A stretch of DNA of 64,000 nt from Floridanema evergladense (GTDB lineage: Bacteria; Cyanobacteriota; Cyanobacteriia; Cyanobacteriales; Aerosakkonemataceae), in assembly GCF_041929205.1 (NCBI RefSeq), contig NZ_JBHFNT010000229.1; one strand, written 5' to 3'. Both the position numbers and the translations under genes were made by a program. The notes beneath the pieces were generated by a model. That model was not told where the DNA came from. It made no database searches and saw nothing but the letters and a program-made list of their open reading frames with translations. This document shows positions 28,028-36,727 of the stretch, piece after piece. The number at the start of each line of letters is the position of its first letter. Within the stretch, counting starts at the first letter, position 1.

Positions 28028-29404
28028 TTATCCTTCATTAACTCCTACTTTAACATACTGTTTTACCACAGGTTGCAAGTTAAAAAGCGTTTCATTACTT
28101 TGATTTATTTTAGCAATTAATGAACGCCTTCCCAAAGATTGCATAGCATTAATCAAGTCTGAAGCAGGTAATTGTAAATGTGACAATATTTGAGAAATAG
28201 CAACAGCTTCGGTTTCTTCAGCAATACTAGAAATTATCTGTTTTTCTATTTCGGATAAGCGATCGCACTCCTGAAACAACAAATCTTTTAAATCTTCATT
28301 CAACAAAAGGTCATCATATTTAACAAATTCCCCAACTCTTCCAGCAAATAAATCTTGAATCATCGTAGCGATTATTTTTAACCATAAAGGATTACCTTGA
28401 TATTTTTCAATTAACTCTTGCCATTTCTCTTCTTCAACTAATCTCTTTTCTCTAAGGATTTCTTTAGCCGATCGCAAATCTAAACCTGGCAATTCTAAAC
28501 AACAAACCTGACGATTTTCAGCTTCTAATTTAGCAACTTCTCTCGGTTTATCCCAACTAAGCAGAACTAAGCAACTTTGATGATGTATTTCTCCCAGTTT
28601 TTTGAATAATTCGCCGTAATTTTCATAACTGTTTTCATAACAACCAGCTAATTGTCCCTTGCTGAAAATTGAATGCACATCATCTAAGATTATCAAGCAG
28701 CGATGTTTCCGCAAATACTCTATTAATTGTGATAAGTTAATGTTGAGTTTTAATCCGTTTTCTGGTTGATTAGAGAGGAATTGAATTAGATTTGTTTGCA
28801 GTTCTTCTAATAATGGTTTGCTGTGTAAGCTGCGCCAAATTACATATTCAAATTTATCTTTTATTTGTTCGACTAATTGTAAAGCAAGTGCAGTTTTACC
28901 AATTCCGCTCATTCCCAATATTGTGACTATGCGAGAGTGTTGTTGTGCGATCGCTTTTTCCAGCTGATTTAGTTCTTCACTCCGTCCAAAAAAAGGGGAA
29001 ATATCAGGTGCATCTTCTAGAGAGATTTGGGTTTTGGGGTGGTGCGATCGATCTTGTGAAACTTCTGGAGGCTGCAAAGGTTTTGCACAAAGGTTGACGT
29101 TACCAATTCCTACAAAATCTTGAGCGAAATTCGATGAAACTATAGAGAATCGCTGTCTCTCAATTGTAGAACGTAAATTAGATTTACTAACATCTTCACC
29201 TAAAATATCTGAAATTCTTTTCCATAAATCAGATGCAACATCTTTAACATGACCTTCGCTGCAATGAAATTCTTCTGCTATTTTTGAGTATTTCTCATTT
29301 TGCAAAACACCTTTCAATATAGCTTGCTCTAAATCGTCTAAGTGTTTTCCTGTATTCTTAAAAACTATATCATCTGCCAATTTTAACACTTCCTTAATGT
29401 CCAT
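28028..29404 (-). CDS. HTH plus NB-ARC ATPase, no C-terminal repeats
   Basis: The 458-residue STAND-type ATPase begins with a helix-turn-helix domain (about 1-85; LDDLEQAILKGVLQNEKYSK, HCSEGHVKDVASDLW) of the kind annotated as vWA-MoxR-associated N-terminal HTH. The NB-ARC domain follows: P-loop GMSGIGKTALALQL (about 163-176), Walker B CLIILDDVHS, and a GNPLWLK GxP motif. A winged-helix region ends the protein. The WD40 or TPR sensor usual after NB-ARC is missing, so it is short for the class. Probably a signalling or conflict-system switch. Confidence 0.82.
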   Translation of the reverse strand: MDIKEVLKLADDIVFKNTGKHLDDLEQAILKGVLQNEKYSKIAEEFHCSEGHVKDVASDLWKRISDILGEDVSKSNLRSTIERQRFSIVSSNFAQDFVGIGNVNLCAKPLQPPEVSQDRSHHPKTQISLEDAPDISPFFGRSEELNQLEKAIAQQHSRIVTILGMSGIGKTALALQLVEQIKDKFEYVIWRSLHSKPLLEELQTNLIQFLSNQPENGLKLNINLSQLIEYLRKHRCLIILDDVHSIFSKGQLAGCYENSYENYGELFKKLGEIHHQSCLVLLSWDKPREVAKLEAENRQVCCLELPGLDLRSAKEILREKRLVEEEKWQELIEKYQGNPLWLKIIATMIQDLFAGRVGEFVKYDDLLLNEDLKDLLFQECDRLSEIEKQIISSIAEETEAVAISQILSHLQLPASDLINAMQSLGRRSLIAKINQSNETLFNLQPVVKQYVKVGVNEG

Positions 29405-29675
29405 AGCTCGAATAGATGCTTGGGGTTTCGCTTATTATAATCCCACTTTTTCCTACTTTCTCCGACTTTTACAACTCAAAAGAACTTAATTTTACATTTA
29501 TTTTATAAATAACCCTACTTTTTCCGATTTTTCCCGACTGTACAAAATTGAACCAAAAAAAGAAAATCAAAATACAGATAGAGCCTTATCTGATTAGTTT
29601 TTGTATCTAAACTTGTTGAAGCCTAACCCATCAACACAGTCTCGGCACGTAAAGAATAAATCTAAGGTTAAAAAC

Positions 29676-30077
29676 ATGAAAAATACAACACCAATATTAG
29701 CAATAACAGCTTCTTTAAGCTTTATTGGCTATAGTTTAGGATTTGCTCAAATCACTAATGCTAATCCCAGAGAAGTCAATTCAGGGGAACAAAGCTTGAG
29801 AATTTTAGCACAAGGTAGTCCTTGGGGACAAGTTGTATCTCCACAAACATACACAAATCCTGACACTGGACAGGTTCTTTGTTTTTATTCATCATCACGT
29901 TGGGCACCTTGTCCAGATCAAGGCAATACAATTATCATACCTCCAAATGCCAAGTGTCGAGGTGGGGTTAGTATGCAAGACTTGATGAATCAATGTCCGG
30001 CAGCCATCTGTTTGATGGATCAATCACAAGCTCGACTAAGTGATACTCGTGCATTACCTTGTACTGGTCTACCATAG
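29676..30077 (+). CDS. Small secreted hypothetical protein
   Basis: Starting at the ATG at 29676 (rather than a TTG at 29601), the product is about 133 residues with a signal peptide (NTTPILAITASLSFIGYSLG). The mature part has several cysteines (VLCFYSSSRWAPCPD, NAKCRGG, NQCPAAICLMD, LPCTG) that could form disulphides. No family recognised. A strong HIP1-based hairpin ends it. Confidence 0.6.
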   Translation: MKNTTPILAITASLSFIGYSLGFAQITNANPREVNSGEQSLRILAQGSPWGQVVSPQTYTNPDTGQVLCFYSSSRWAPCPDQGNTIIIPPNAKCRGGVSMQDLMNQCPAAICLMDQSQARLSDTRALPCTGLP

Positions 30078-30105
30078 CAAGCAAATTATTTTTAATAATA
30101 CGGGA

Positions 30106-30150
30106 AAGAGCGATCGCACTCTTACCAAAATATGTGCGATCGCTCTTGTT
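30106..30150 (+). terminator. HIP1-based bidirectional terminator hairpin
   Basis: A perfect 14-bp stem aagagcgatcgcac (30106-30119) / gtgcgatcgctctt (30134-30147) with a 14-nt loop, followed by gttt. It sits between the convergent secreted-protein and DUF5615 genes and can serve both strands. Confidence 0.7.
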
Positions 30151-30154
30151 TCAA

Positions 30155-30517
30155 TTAACTAAGCGGACGACGAATTCTTGTCTGTATTTCATCTGCAACT
30201 ACTAAACAACCTTGCAGACTTTCTAATCTTTGTTCGCTCAAAATACGAGAAAGAAGATTGAGCACCGCCTGACTGCTACGACTACGCGGACGCAACAGTA
30301 AAATACCGGGATGCGTTCCAGGCGGAAAACGACGAACATCAGAAAAATCTAAATCTAGCGTCATAAAAAAACGCCCTTCAGTACAAACTTGCTGCCATAC
30401 AATCTCATCAGCTGCACCCGACAGACCTTCATCAGTAACCCGATCGCAATCATAACCCAACTGTCGCAGAAACTCAGCGTGAGAGTTACTCATATTCTCA
30501 TCTAATTTAACAAGCAT
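30155..30517 (-). CDS. DUF5615 PIN-like protein
   Basis: A 120-residue DUF5615 protein. The motifs are VKLDENMSNSHAEFLRQLGYD, a central DEIVWQQV and TLDLDFSDVRRFPPGTHPGILLLRP, with acidic residues at PIN-like positions. It lies 6 bp after a DUF433 gene on the same strand, forming the second such pair in the window. Presumed toxin; unproven. Confidence 0.85.
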   Translation of the reverse strand: MLVKLDENMSNSHAEFLRQLGYDCDRVTDEGLSGAADEIVWQQVCTEGRFFMTLDLDFSDVRRFPPGTHPGILLLRPRSRSSQAVLNLLSRILSEQRLESLQGCLVVADEIQTRIRRPLS

Positions 30518-30523
30518 TTTTAT

Positions 30524-30769
30524 CTATCTAAGTGGCAACAATTCTTCTTCTCTCGCCAGTGCAGCAGCATAGGAAATAGCTACTCTGACGTTTTCCAAAG
30601 TAAGCGGTGGATATTCAGCTACAATCTCTTCCGGCGTTAGTCCTTCTGCTAAGTTATCAAGAATAACTGAAACCATGATCCGCGCTCCTTTGATGCAAGG
30701 TTTCCCATGACAAACCTTGGGATCGATGCTAATACTTTCTTGCCAATCGTTCATTTTAATTGCCATCAA
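30524..30769 (-). CDS. DUF433 putative antitoxin
   Basis: An 81-residue DUF433 protein with SIDPKVCHGKPCIKGARIMV and GLTPEEIVAEYPPLTLENVRVAISYA. It is paired with the DUF5615 gene downstream. The ATG at 30766 gives an equally good start. Confidence 0.85.
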   Translation of the reverse strand: MMAIKMNDWQESISIDPKVCHGKPCIKGARIMVSVILDNLAEGLTPEEIVAEYPPLTLENVRVAISYAAALAREEELLPLR

Positions 30770-30857
30770 TTTTGTTACAACTATATCTTAAACTTTGGCT
30801 ATTAGCGATCGCACACATTATCTAGAGCGATCGCTAATCACCAACCCATCAAAAACC

Positions 30858-31082
30858 TTAATTTTCCAATTTCTTAATCTGTTCCTCAATTAATTTCGGA
30901 ACTTTTTCCCAATCTTCAGGAGTCTTAGGACATGGATGCCATACATGGTCTTTAGAATCAGCTTCATAACGATCAACAAGCTTGTAAAAAGCTTCATTGT
31001 CATCACGATGAGCGAGTACATAAGCACGTAACTCAGCCTTACTCATTTTGTCAAAATCTGGGTTCATGTTATAAATCTTCAT
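30858..31082 (-). CDS. DUF6887-like small protein
   Basis: The 74-residue protein contains NPDFDKMSKAELRAYVLAHR and DDNEAFYKLVDR, which I recognise from a small cyanobacterial family (DUF6887). Its ATG overlaps the stop of the upstream DUF6888-like gene by four bases (ATGA), which indicates a coupled two-gene unit. Function unknown; the layout resembles a toxin-antitoxin pair. Confidence 0.72.
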   Translation of the reverse strand: MKIYNMNPDFDKMSKAELRAYVLAHRDDNEAFYKLVDRYEADSKDHVWHPCPKTPEDWEKVPKLIEEQIKKLEN

Positions 31083-31243
31083 GTACCATTGCGAATAATT
31101 TTGATTTGAAGTTCTTCCCCTGCAAAGATGAAAATTGACCCATCGCGCTCATCCAAACGTAATATTTCGATCGATCGGTAAAAATTAGTCAAAGCTTGAC
31201 ATAGCCTAATGCAGGTTAAACCTTGTTCTGTAGTTGGAAGAAT
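31079..31243 (-). CDS. DUF6888-like small protein, probable ATT start
   Basis: Reading the minus strand gives a 54-residue frame with LPTTEQGLTCIRLC, a YRSIEILRLDERDGS stretch and IFAGEELQIKIIRNG, matching the small DUF6888 family. No ATG, GTG or TTG precedes the conserved PTTEQ; an in-frame TAA lies a little further upstream. An ATT codon at 31243-31241 has a strong AAGGAG-type RBS (31249-31252 core) five bases before it and gives the expected N-terminus. The stop overlaps the DUF6887 start (ATGA). Confidence 0.6.
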   Translation of the reverse strand: MLPTTEQGLTCIRLCQALTNFYRSIEILRLDERDGSIFIFAGEELQIKIIRNGT

Positions 31244-31252
31244 ATCCGCTCC

Positions 31253-31765
31253 TTTTTTTAATATTTTCCACCTTGATTACAACTATATATTAAACTTTGG
31301 TGGTTAGCGATATGCTTACAGCAGGCTACGCCAACGCACCCTACCCAAAATATGTGCGATCCATAGCGATTTTCAATTAATAGACCTAACATATCCAGTG
31401 CATTAATTACCAAGTACTGTTCTTCGGTAGGTTCCCTCTTTATTCATCATGTACATTGACTTTGGCAATTTTATAGTAAAAGCTAATTAAGTGCATGGAA
31501 TTTGAGCTTTACTTTAAATTGTACTTCCCCCACCCCTCTTCATTCTAAGATCCAATCTCACTCTTCACTCTAGTAGGAAATTGGCACAATTATCATACAA
31601 TTTCCTGGGGAGTATCCCAAAATTGCCAAAATCAAGAAAAGACTTATTGAACCAATATTTTGTGCTATAATGAAATGCTTTTTGAATGAAACAGCTATAA
31701 GTTTTAGTTCTTCTAAAGTAGAGGAAATTTCCAGCTAAATCTACTAACAATTAGGACAGGTAAAA
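31253..31765. other. Intergenic region before the CSP41-like gene
   Basis: About 500 bp with no convincing gene. It holds HIP1-like half sites and a gctacgccaacgcac fragment common in cyanobacterial intergenic repeats. A 61-codon frame on the minus strand near the right end looks non-coding. Confidence 0.5.
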
Positions 31766-32698
31766 ATGCGAATCTTAATCATGGGCGGGACTCGGTTTAT
31801 TGGAGTTTATTTAACGAAAATTTTGGTCGAACAAGGTCACGAAGTTATATTATTTAATCGAGGCAATAAACCCGCACCAGTAGAAGGTATAACAGAGATT
31901 CATGGCGATCGCACAAATGCCGACATCATCAAAGAAAAGTTAGCTGATGAAAGGTTTGATGCTATCTTTGACAATAACGGGCGCGAACTTAGCGACACTC
32001 AAGTTTTAGCTGATATTTTTCACGGCAAAGTTAAACATTTTGTCTATATGAGTTCGGCGGGAGTTTACCTCAAAACCGATCAACTACCTCACATTGAAGG
32101 TGATGCGATCGATCCCAAAAGTCGCCACAAAGGAAAGTTTGAAACGGAAGCTTATCTACAAGAAAAAGGATTACCTTTTACCTCCATTCGTCCTACTTAT
32201 ATTTACGGCCCCCAGAATTATAATGATGTGGAAGCATGGTTTTTCGATCGCATAGTGCGCGATCGACCCATCCCCATTCCCGGTAACGGATTACATATTA
32301 CCCAACTCGGACATTGTTACGATTTAGCAAATGCAATGGCAGCAGTTTTAGGCAATGAAAAAGCGATCGGGCAAGTATATAATATCTCTGGCGAACGTTA
32401 CGTTACCTTTGATGGATTAGCCCGCGCTTGTGCAATTGCTGCTGGAAAATCACCCGATGACTTAAAAATTGTTCATTACGACCCGAAAAATTTTGACTTT
32501 GGCAAACGTAAAGGTTTCCCATTACGAGTACAGCACTTTTTCGCCTCAATTAATAAAGCAATGACTGAACTGAATTGGAAACCAGAATATGATTTGATTT
32601 CTGGGTTAAAAGATTCATTTGAAAATGACTTTCTCGCCTCTGGAAGGGATAAATCTGAAGTTGATTTCTCTGTAGATGATGAAATACTGAAAGCTTAA
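31766..32698 (+). CDS. CSP41-like NAD-dependent epimerase/dehydratase family protein
   Basis: The 310-residue atypical SDR begins with the Rossmann loop GGTRFIGVYL and has VYMSSAGVYLKTDQLPH where the active-site Tyr/Lys of SDRs lies. Overall it resembles cyanobacterial homologues of the chloroplast stem-loop RNA-binding protein CSP41. In plants CSP41 proteins bind and cut RNA; the cyanobacterial role is not established. An RBS aggacagg precedes the ATG. A strong terminator follows. Confidence 0.8.
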   Translation: MRILIMGGTRFIGVYLTKILVEQGHEVILFNRGNKPAPVEGITEIHGDRTNADIIKEKLADERFDAIFDNNGRELSDTQVLADIFHGKVKHFVYMSSAGVYLKTDQLPHIEGDAIDPKSRHKGKFETEAYLQEKGLPFTSIRPTYIYGPQNYNDVEAWFFDRIVRDRPIPIPGNGLHITQLGHCYDLANAMAAVLGNEKAIGQVYNISGERYVTFDGLARACAIAAGKSPDDLKIVHYDPKNFDFGKRKGFPLRVQHFFASINKAMTELNWKPEYDLISGLKDSFENDFLASGRDKSEVDFSVDDEILKA

Positions 32699-32700
32699 AA

Positions 32701-32737
32701 ATGTAGAGACGTTCTATACAACGTCTCTACATTTTTA
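32701..32737 (+). terminator. Terminator of CSP41-like gene
   Basis: A 13-bp perfect stem atgtagagacgtt / aacgtctctacat with a 6-nt loop is followed by ttttt, 2 bp after the stop codon. The tgtagagacgt sequence is also a common dispersed repeat in cyanobacteria. Confidence 0.85.
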
Positions 32738-32767
32738 CAGTATATAAAAAGTTGACGACAGATGTTC

Positions 32768-32847
32768 GATCCCCCCTAACCCCCCTTACTAAGGGGGGGA
32801 CAAGATTGAATTTAAGTCCCCCTTAGTAAGGGGGATTTAGGGGGATC
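32768..32847. repeat. MITE-like palindromic repeat (gatccccc family)
   Basis: Outer arms gatcccccctaa and ttagggggatc bracket two inner cccttactaaggg-type palindromes. The same sequence family builds the element at 60561-60694. No coding capacity. Confidence 0.75.
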
Positions 32848-32918
32848 TCGGATTGCAGGAACAAAAAGCAGTGAATGGTATTCTTTAAAGAAAGAGTTTC
32901 TAAATTAACAGAAAAATC

Positions 32919-33338
32919 ATGGGATTAAATATCAAACTTGGTACTGTAGCAGCGTCTTTATTGCTGGGAATAACAGCGATCGCACCTCCTACCGTTGTAC
33001 TCACAACTCCCCAAATTGTAGAAGCAGCGACCGCCACAGGACGCGGAATATTAGCAATAGCTGGTCGTCCCTCACAGCTAATCAATCGCGCCACAGTTGA
33101 TACACTAGCTGATAATACTGCAAAAGTACAACTGAGGACTAGTAACGGCAATCAAATTAACTTTGGGGGAAAATGGGAAAATGGCCCGCAAAATCAGCTG
33201 TTAATTACCTTAACTAACTCTGGTAATGCAGATGCTTCGGGACTCATTGTAGTCACTTATCGCAACGGTCAACTTCAGGCGATTTTTGGTGGAGGAAAAC
33301 TAGACGGTCAACCTTTTACCATTGAGTTTAGACGTTAA
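32919..33338 (+). CDS. Small secreted hypothetical protein
   Basis: The 139-residue protein has an N-terminal signal segment (LGTVAASLLLGITAIAPPTVVL, possible cleavage after IVEAATA). The mature part is beta-rich (TAKVQLRTSNGNQINFGGKW, QLLITLTNSGNADASGLIVV, QLQAIFGGGKLDGQPFTIEFRR). It looks like a small exported beta protein; I do not recognise a family. Confidence 0.6.
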   Translation: MGLNIKLGTVAASLLLGITAIAPPTVVLTTPQIVEAATATGRGILAIAGRPSQLINRATVDTLADNTAKVQLRTSNGNQINFGGKWENGPQNQLLITLTNSGNADASGLIVVTYRNGQLQAIFGGGKLDGQPFTIEFRR

Positions 33339-33351
33339 AAATAATCATTAA

Positions 33352-33413
33352 AAAACTCGGTTTCTGCGGATATTTTGAACCAGAAAACTGGTAAGTCTAA
33401 GAAACTGAGTTTT
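33352..33413. terminator. Hairpin between convergent genes
   Basis: Arms aaaactcggtttct (33352-33365) and agaaactgagtttt (33400-33413) form a long stem with a 34-nt loop holding a smaller cag/ctg hairpin. It can end transcription from both the secreted-protein gene and pgsA. Confidence 0.6.
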
Positions 33414-33444
33414 AAGTCAAAAATTAAATCCTGTATGGAAAATC

Positions 33445-33972
33445 CTACTGAGAAGATTCATTGCTAGTTGAATTTTGCGGCAAAACGTAGATAACGCCAG
33501 AAATCAAAGTGAAAACAACAGAAATCCAAAAAGCAATTACAGAATATATTTGCCAATTTGTCGGTAAAGGTGCGATTAGAAGGGCGATCGCTAAAATTTG
33601 ACTCACAGTTTTTAGTTTACCCCAAATATTCGCGCCGGAAATTTTCGTTTGGTTAACGCGCCAACCTGCGATCGTCAATTCTCGTGCCAAAATCAAAAAC
33701 ACACCCCAAGCAGGTATTTGACCTAATTCTATCAGCGCCAGTAATGGCCCCAAAACCAGCAACTTATCCACCAAAGGGTCGAGAAACTTACCCAAATCGG
33801 TCACTTGGTTCAGTTTTCTTGCTAAATAGCCATCCAGCCAATCCGTACCAGCAGCTATAAGAAAGATTACCAAACATATCCAACGACTTAAAGTACTTGG
33901 ATAATGTAAACCATAGAGCAAAAATGGCAAACCCAAAAGACGAGATATAGTGATCCAGGTCGGAATAGTCAT
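33445..33972 (-). CDS. pgsA: CDP-diacylglycerol--glycerol-3-phosphate 3-phosphatidyltransferase
   Basis: This membrane enzyme makes phosphatidylglycerol phosphate, the precursor of phosphatidylglycerol, a lipid thylakoids need. The CDP-alcohol phosphotransferase signature DG(x)2AR(x)8G(x)3D(x)3D is complete, in segments LDGYLARKLNQ and TDLGKFLDPLVDK. Four to six membrane helices fit the 175-residue length. Confidence 0.93.
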   Translation of the reverse strand: MTIPTWITISRLLGLPFLLYGLHYPSTLSRWICLVIFLIAAGTDWLDGYLARKLNQVTDLGKFLDPLVDKLLVLGPLLALIELGQIPAWGVFLILARELTIAGWRVNQTKISGANIWGKLKTVSQILAIALLIAPLPTNWQIYSVIAFWISVVFTLISGVIYVLPQNSTSNESSQ

Positions 33973-34119
33973 ATATTAGTTAATAGCAGATTTTTTGCTC
34001 TGAATAGAACAGTGAGGAGATCAAACAGTGGAGGAATGTTAAACATGAACCAGAATAATTATAGAAAACATTTGACCGCAATAACTGTAAACATCCAAAA
34101 ATCTTAAAGCAAAATAACT

Positions 34120-34650
34120 ATGCAAAACCGTTGGGCAGATCAAAAACTGAAAACTTGCGAAACATCATTCCTCTGTTTAGAAGCAGCTTGGAAACAATAT
34201 GAACAAGCTACCAAAGGTATTAAAGAAGCCATAGCAGAAGGAATGCCGATCGCTACACTAGAACAAACCTATCCTTTAAATTGGGAAAAAGTTTGGCAAG
34301 CAATTCGCGATAACAAATCCTGGGGACACAAATCATACCAATTATGGAAATGGTTGCACCAAGGAGAAACAATTCAACAACACTTAATGCAAATCGAATT
34401 ACTCATGGCTGATTACCGATTACAATTACATAATTCCGGCAAAAAAGCCACAGAATTTTGGCAAGGATACGCCGAAGGCAAAGTACTTTGTCGTACTCCT
34501 TGCGAACAATCACCAAAAATTAATTGTTCTCCCACACCCTATCAAAAAGGAGTAATTTTAGGTTGGCGTTATGCAGTAGTCAAGCATGAAATTCAAACCA
34601 GGCTTTATTGCTGTCGAAAAACCACAGCTGATTTGTTTACTTGGGGTTAA
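34120..34650 (+). CDS. Hypothetical protein
   Basis: The 176-residue, mainly helical protein is rich in Trp, Gln and Lys with several cysteines (KTCETSFLCLEAAW, VLCRTPCEQSPKINCSPTP, RLYCCRK). No membrane helix or known motif is visible. It ends 3 bp before the next gene and is probably translated from the same message. Family unknown. Confidence 0.6.
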   Translation: MQNRWADQKLKTCETSFLCLEAAWKQYEQATKGIKEAIAEGMPIATLEQTYPLNWEKVWQAIRDNKSWGHKSYQLWKWLHQGETIQQHLMQIELLMADYRLQLHNSGKKATEFWQGYAEGKVLCRTPCEQSPKINCSPTPYQKGVILGWRYAVVKHEIQTRLYCCRKTTADLFTWG

Positions 34651-34653
34651 AAC

Positions 34654-36084
34654 TTGAATTCAAATTCTATTTCTGAACAAAAACGCGCATATTCTTTAGA
34701 TGCCTTACGCGGATTCGCAGTTTTAACAATGGTGCTATCGGGAACAATTTCTTACCGAATTTTACCCGCTTGGATGTACCACGCCCAAGAACCCCCACCA
34801 ACCCACACTTATAATCCAAATTTGTCCGGTTTAACCTGGGTTGATTTAGTTTTTCCTTTGTTTTTATTTGCTATGGGTGCATCTATTCCTCTAGCCCTTT
34901 CTCGCCGGATTAAATCAGGAATTGCTAACAAATTTAAGCTAATTTTATATATTCTCAAAAGAGGCTTCTTTTTAGGTGCGTTTGCTATATTCCTCGAACA
35001 TTTTCGTCCTACTAAAATTGCTGATAATTCAGTCCCAAACAAATGGCTGATTGCTTTAATTGGGTTTGTTATTTTATTTTTTATGTTTGTGCGGTTGCCA
35101 AGTAACTGGAGAAGAATTCCTCAACCTGCAACTACAATTGGCGCTTGGATATTAGCAGTTATTGTTATTTCGGGAATTAACTACACCAATGGAACTGGGT
35201 TTTCACTCGCCCGTAGCGATATTATTTTAATTGTTCTGACAAATACCGCTGTTTTCGGTTCAATAATTTGGTTATTTACGAGATTTAATTTAAAATTGCG
35301 ATCGGGAATACTCGGCTTATTATTCGCCCTCCGCTTATCTTCTACAGTTGCTAAAAGTTGGACTGCTGCTTTGTGGTCATTTTCTCCCGCACCTTGGATA
35401 TTCAAGTTTCATTATTTATCTTATTTGTTTATCGTAATTCCTGGGACTATTGCCGGAGATTTAATTTTAGATTGGTTAGAAAAGCCCAAATTAGATAATG
35501 ATTGGAATAGAAAGTCTAATTATAAATTAGTAGCAATTATCTTTCTATTATTAACCAATATTTTAGTTTTACTCATCGGGTTACAAGCAAGATGGGTATG
35601 GCAAACAACGTTAGTTAGTGCAGTTATTTGTTGTTTAACAGGTTTTCTATTCATTAAACCCAAAAATGAAACTGAGATTTTAATTCAAAAGTTGTATTAC
35701 TGGGGAGTTTACTGGTTGGTGTTAGGTTTACTTTTTGAACCTTACCAAGGTGGAATTAAGAAAGATTCGGCAACTTACAGTTACTTTTTTTTAACTACAG
35801 GTATCGCATTTTTCACCTTGATTATCTTTACCATATTAATCGACGTTTTTCAATTACAAAAACCGCTACATTTGTTAATTGACAACGGACAAAACCCGAT
35901 GATTGGTTATGTAGGATTTGCCAATTTAGTTTGGCCTGTTTTTATTGCTTTGGGTATTGAAAAATTTGTGACTGCTAATGTCCAAACTCCCCTACATGGA
36001 TTTCTGAAAGGAGTTTTTTACACTTTAACTGTTGGTTATATTGTCTGTTTATTTACTCGGTTCAAATTGTTTTGGCGAACGTAG
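34654..36084 (+). CDS. HGSNAT/DUF5009-like multi-pass acyltransferase family protein
   Basis: The 476-residue protein has 10-11 membrane helices and starts RAYSLDALRGFAVLTMVLSG, the signature of heparan-alpha-glucosaminide N-acetyltransferase-like proteins. The loop with LTWVDLVFPLFLFAMGASIPLALSRR is also typical, and the C-terminal NGQNPMIGYVG fits. Bacterial members have no established substrate. The start is TTG at 34654, 3 bp after the previous stop. Confidence 0.8.
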   Translation: MNSNSISEQKRAYSLDALRGFAVLTMVLSGTISYRILPAWMYHAQEPPPTHTYNPNLSGLTWVDLVFPLFLFAMGASIPLALSRRIKSGIANKFKLILYILKRGFFLGAFAIFLEHFRPTKIADNSVPNKWLIALIGFVILFFMFVRLPSNWRRIPQPATTIGAWILAVIVISGINYTNGTGFSLARSDIILIVLTNTAVFGSIIWLFTRFNLKLRSGILGLLFALRLSSTVAKSWTAALWSFSPAPWIFKFHYLSYLFIVIPGTIAGDLILDWLEKPKLDNDWNRKSNYKLVAIIFLLLTNILVLLIGLQARWVWQTTLVSAVICCLTGFLFIKPKNETEILIQKLYYWGVYWLVLGLLFEPYQGGIKKDSATYSYFFLTTGIAFFTLIIFTILIDVFQLQKPLHLLIDNGQNPMIGYVGFANLVWPVFIALGIEKFVTANVQTPLHGFLKGVFYTLTVGYIVCLFTRFKLFWRT

Positions 36085-36089
36085 GGAAA

Positions 36090-36593
36090 TTACAGATTTA
36101 GGGCGGTTTTTAACTGGTTTAAAGTAGCAGCTTCTTTTTGACTAACTTTTTCTCCCGTACCTAACAAACCTTCACCCGCAGCATTAGCAACTCTTTCGGC
36201 GCAAGCATAGATAAATTCTTTGTAAGCTTGAATCTCTTCTGGGGTAACTTTTTGTTGTAAAATTGCTATTGCTTGGTTAATTTGGGCGATCGCAATCTCC
36301 AGCGCATTCTCCGCAGTCACCTTAATTTCCTGATTCGTTTGTTTAGATTGCTTTTTCCCCGCAGCTTCGCCAAACAAAGTTTGAATTAATTGATTATGGG
36401 GATGCTTTTTTGCCGCTTTCATTAATTCTTTAGCCAGAGTAGCAACCTCAATCGGAGTGGAAATTAAGGTAAACTCACACATGACCACAGCAATACCACT
36501 AGTTAACACTGCTTCTCTAAGAGTTTGTAACTCTTCTTCTGTGTATTCAACTTGCTGATTCACGGGAAACTTTTCGCCTCTTAGTCTGGGCAT
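36090..36593 (-). CDS. Conserved hypothetical helical protein
   Basis: The 167-residue soluble protein is helical throughout (EYTEEELQTLREAVLTSG, TLAKELMKAAKKHPHN, AYKEFIYACAERVANAAGEG). It lacks signal and membrane segments. It is convergent with the HGSNAT-like gene with a 5-bp gap. I do not recognise a function. Confidence 0.65.
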   Translation of the reverse strand: MPRLRGEKFPVNQQVEYTEEELQTLREAVLTSGIAVVMCEFTLISTPIEVATLAKELMKAAKKHPHNQLIQTLFGEAAGKKQSKQTNQEIKVTAENALEIAIAQINQAIAILQQKVTPEEIQAYKEFIYACAERVANAAGEGLLGTGEKVSQKEAATLNQLKTALNL

Positions 36594-36727
36594 TGTCTTA
36601 TTCTATAATTTTGTGCCTAGAAAAAGCCGGATAGCAACTATAAATTTCGCAACTACACACAAATTTTTGCTAATTGCGTTAAATTAAGAAATGTAAATAC
36701 TGCGATCGAAAAGCAAATTAGGAATTT

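Noticed and set aside
31565..31750. Minus-strand frame of 61 codons before the CSP41-like gene
   Set aside because: Composition rich in Phe, Tyr and Lys from A+T-rich DNA, with no RBS or family match.
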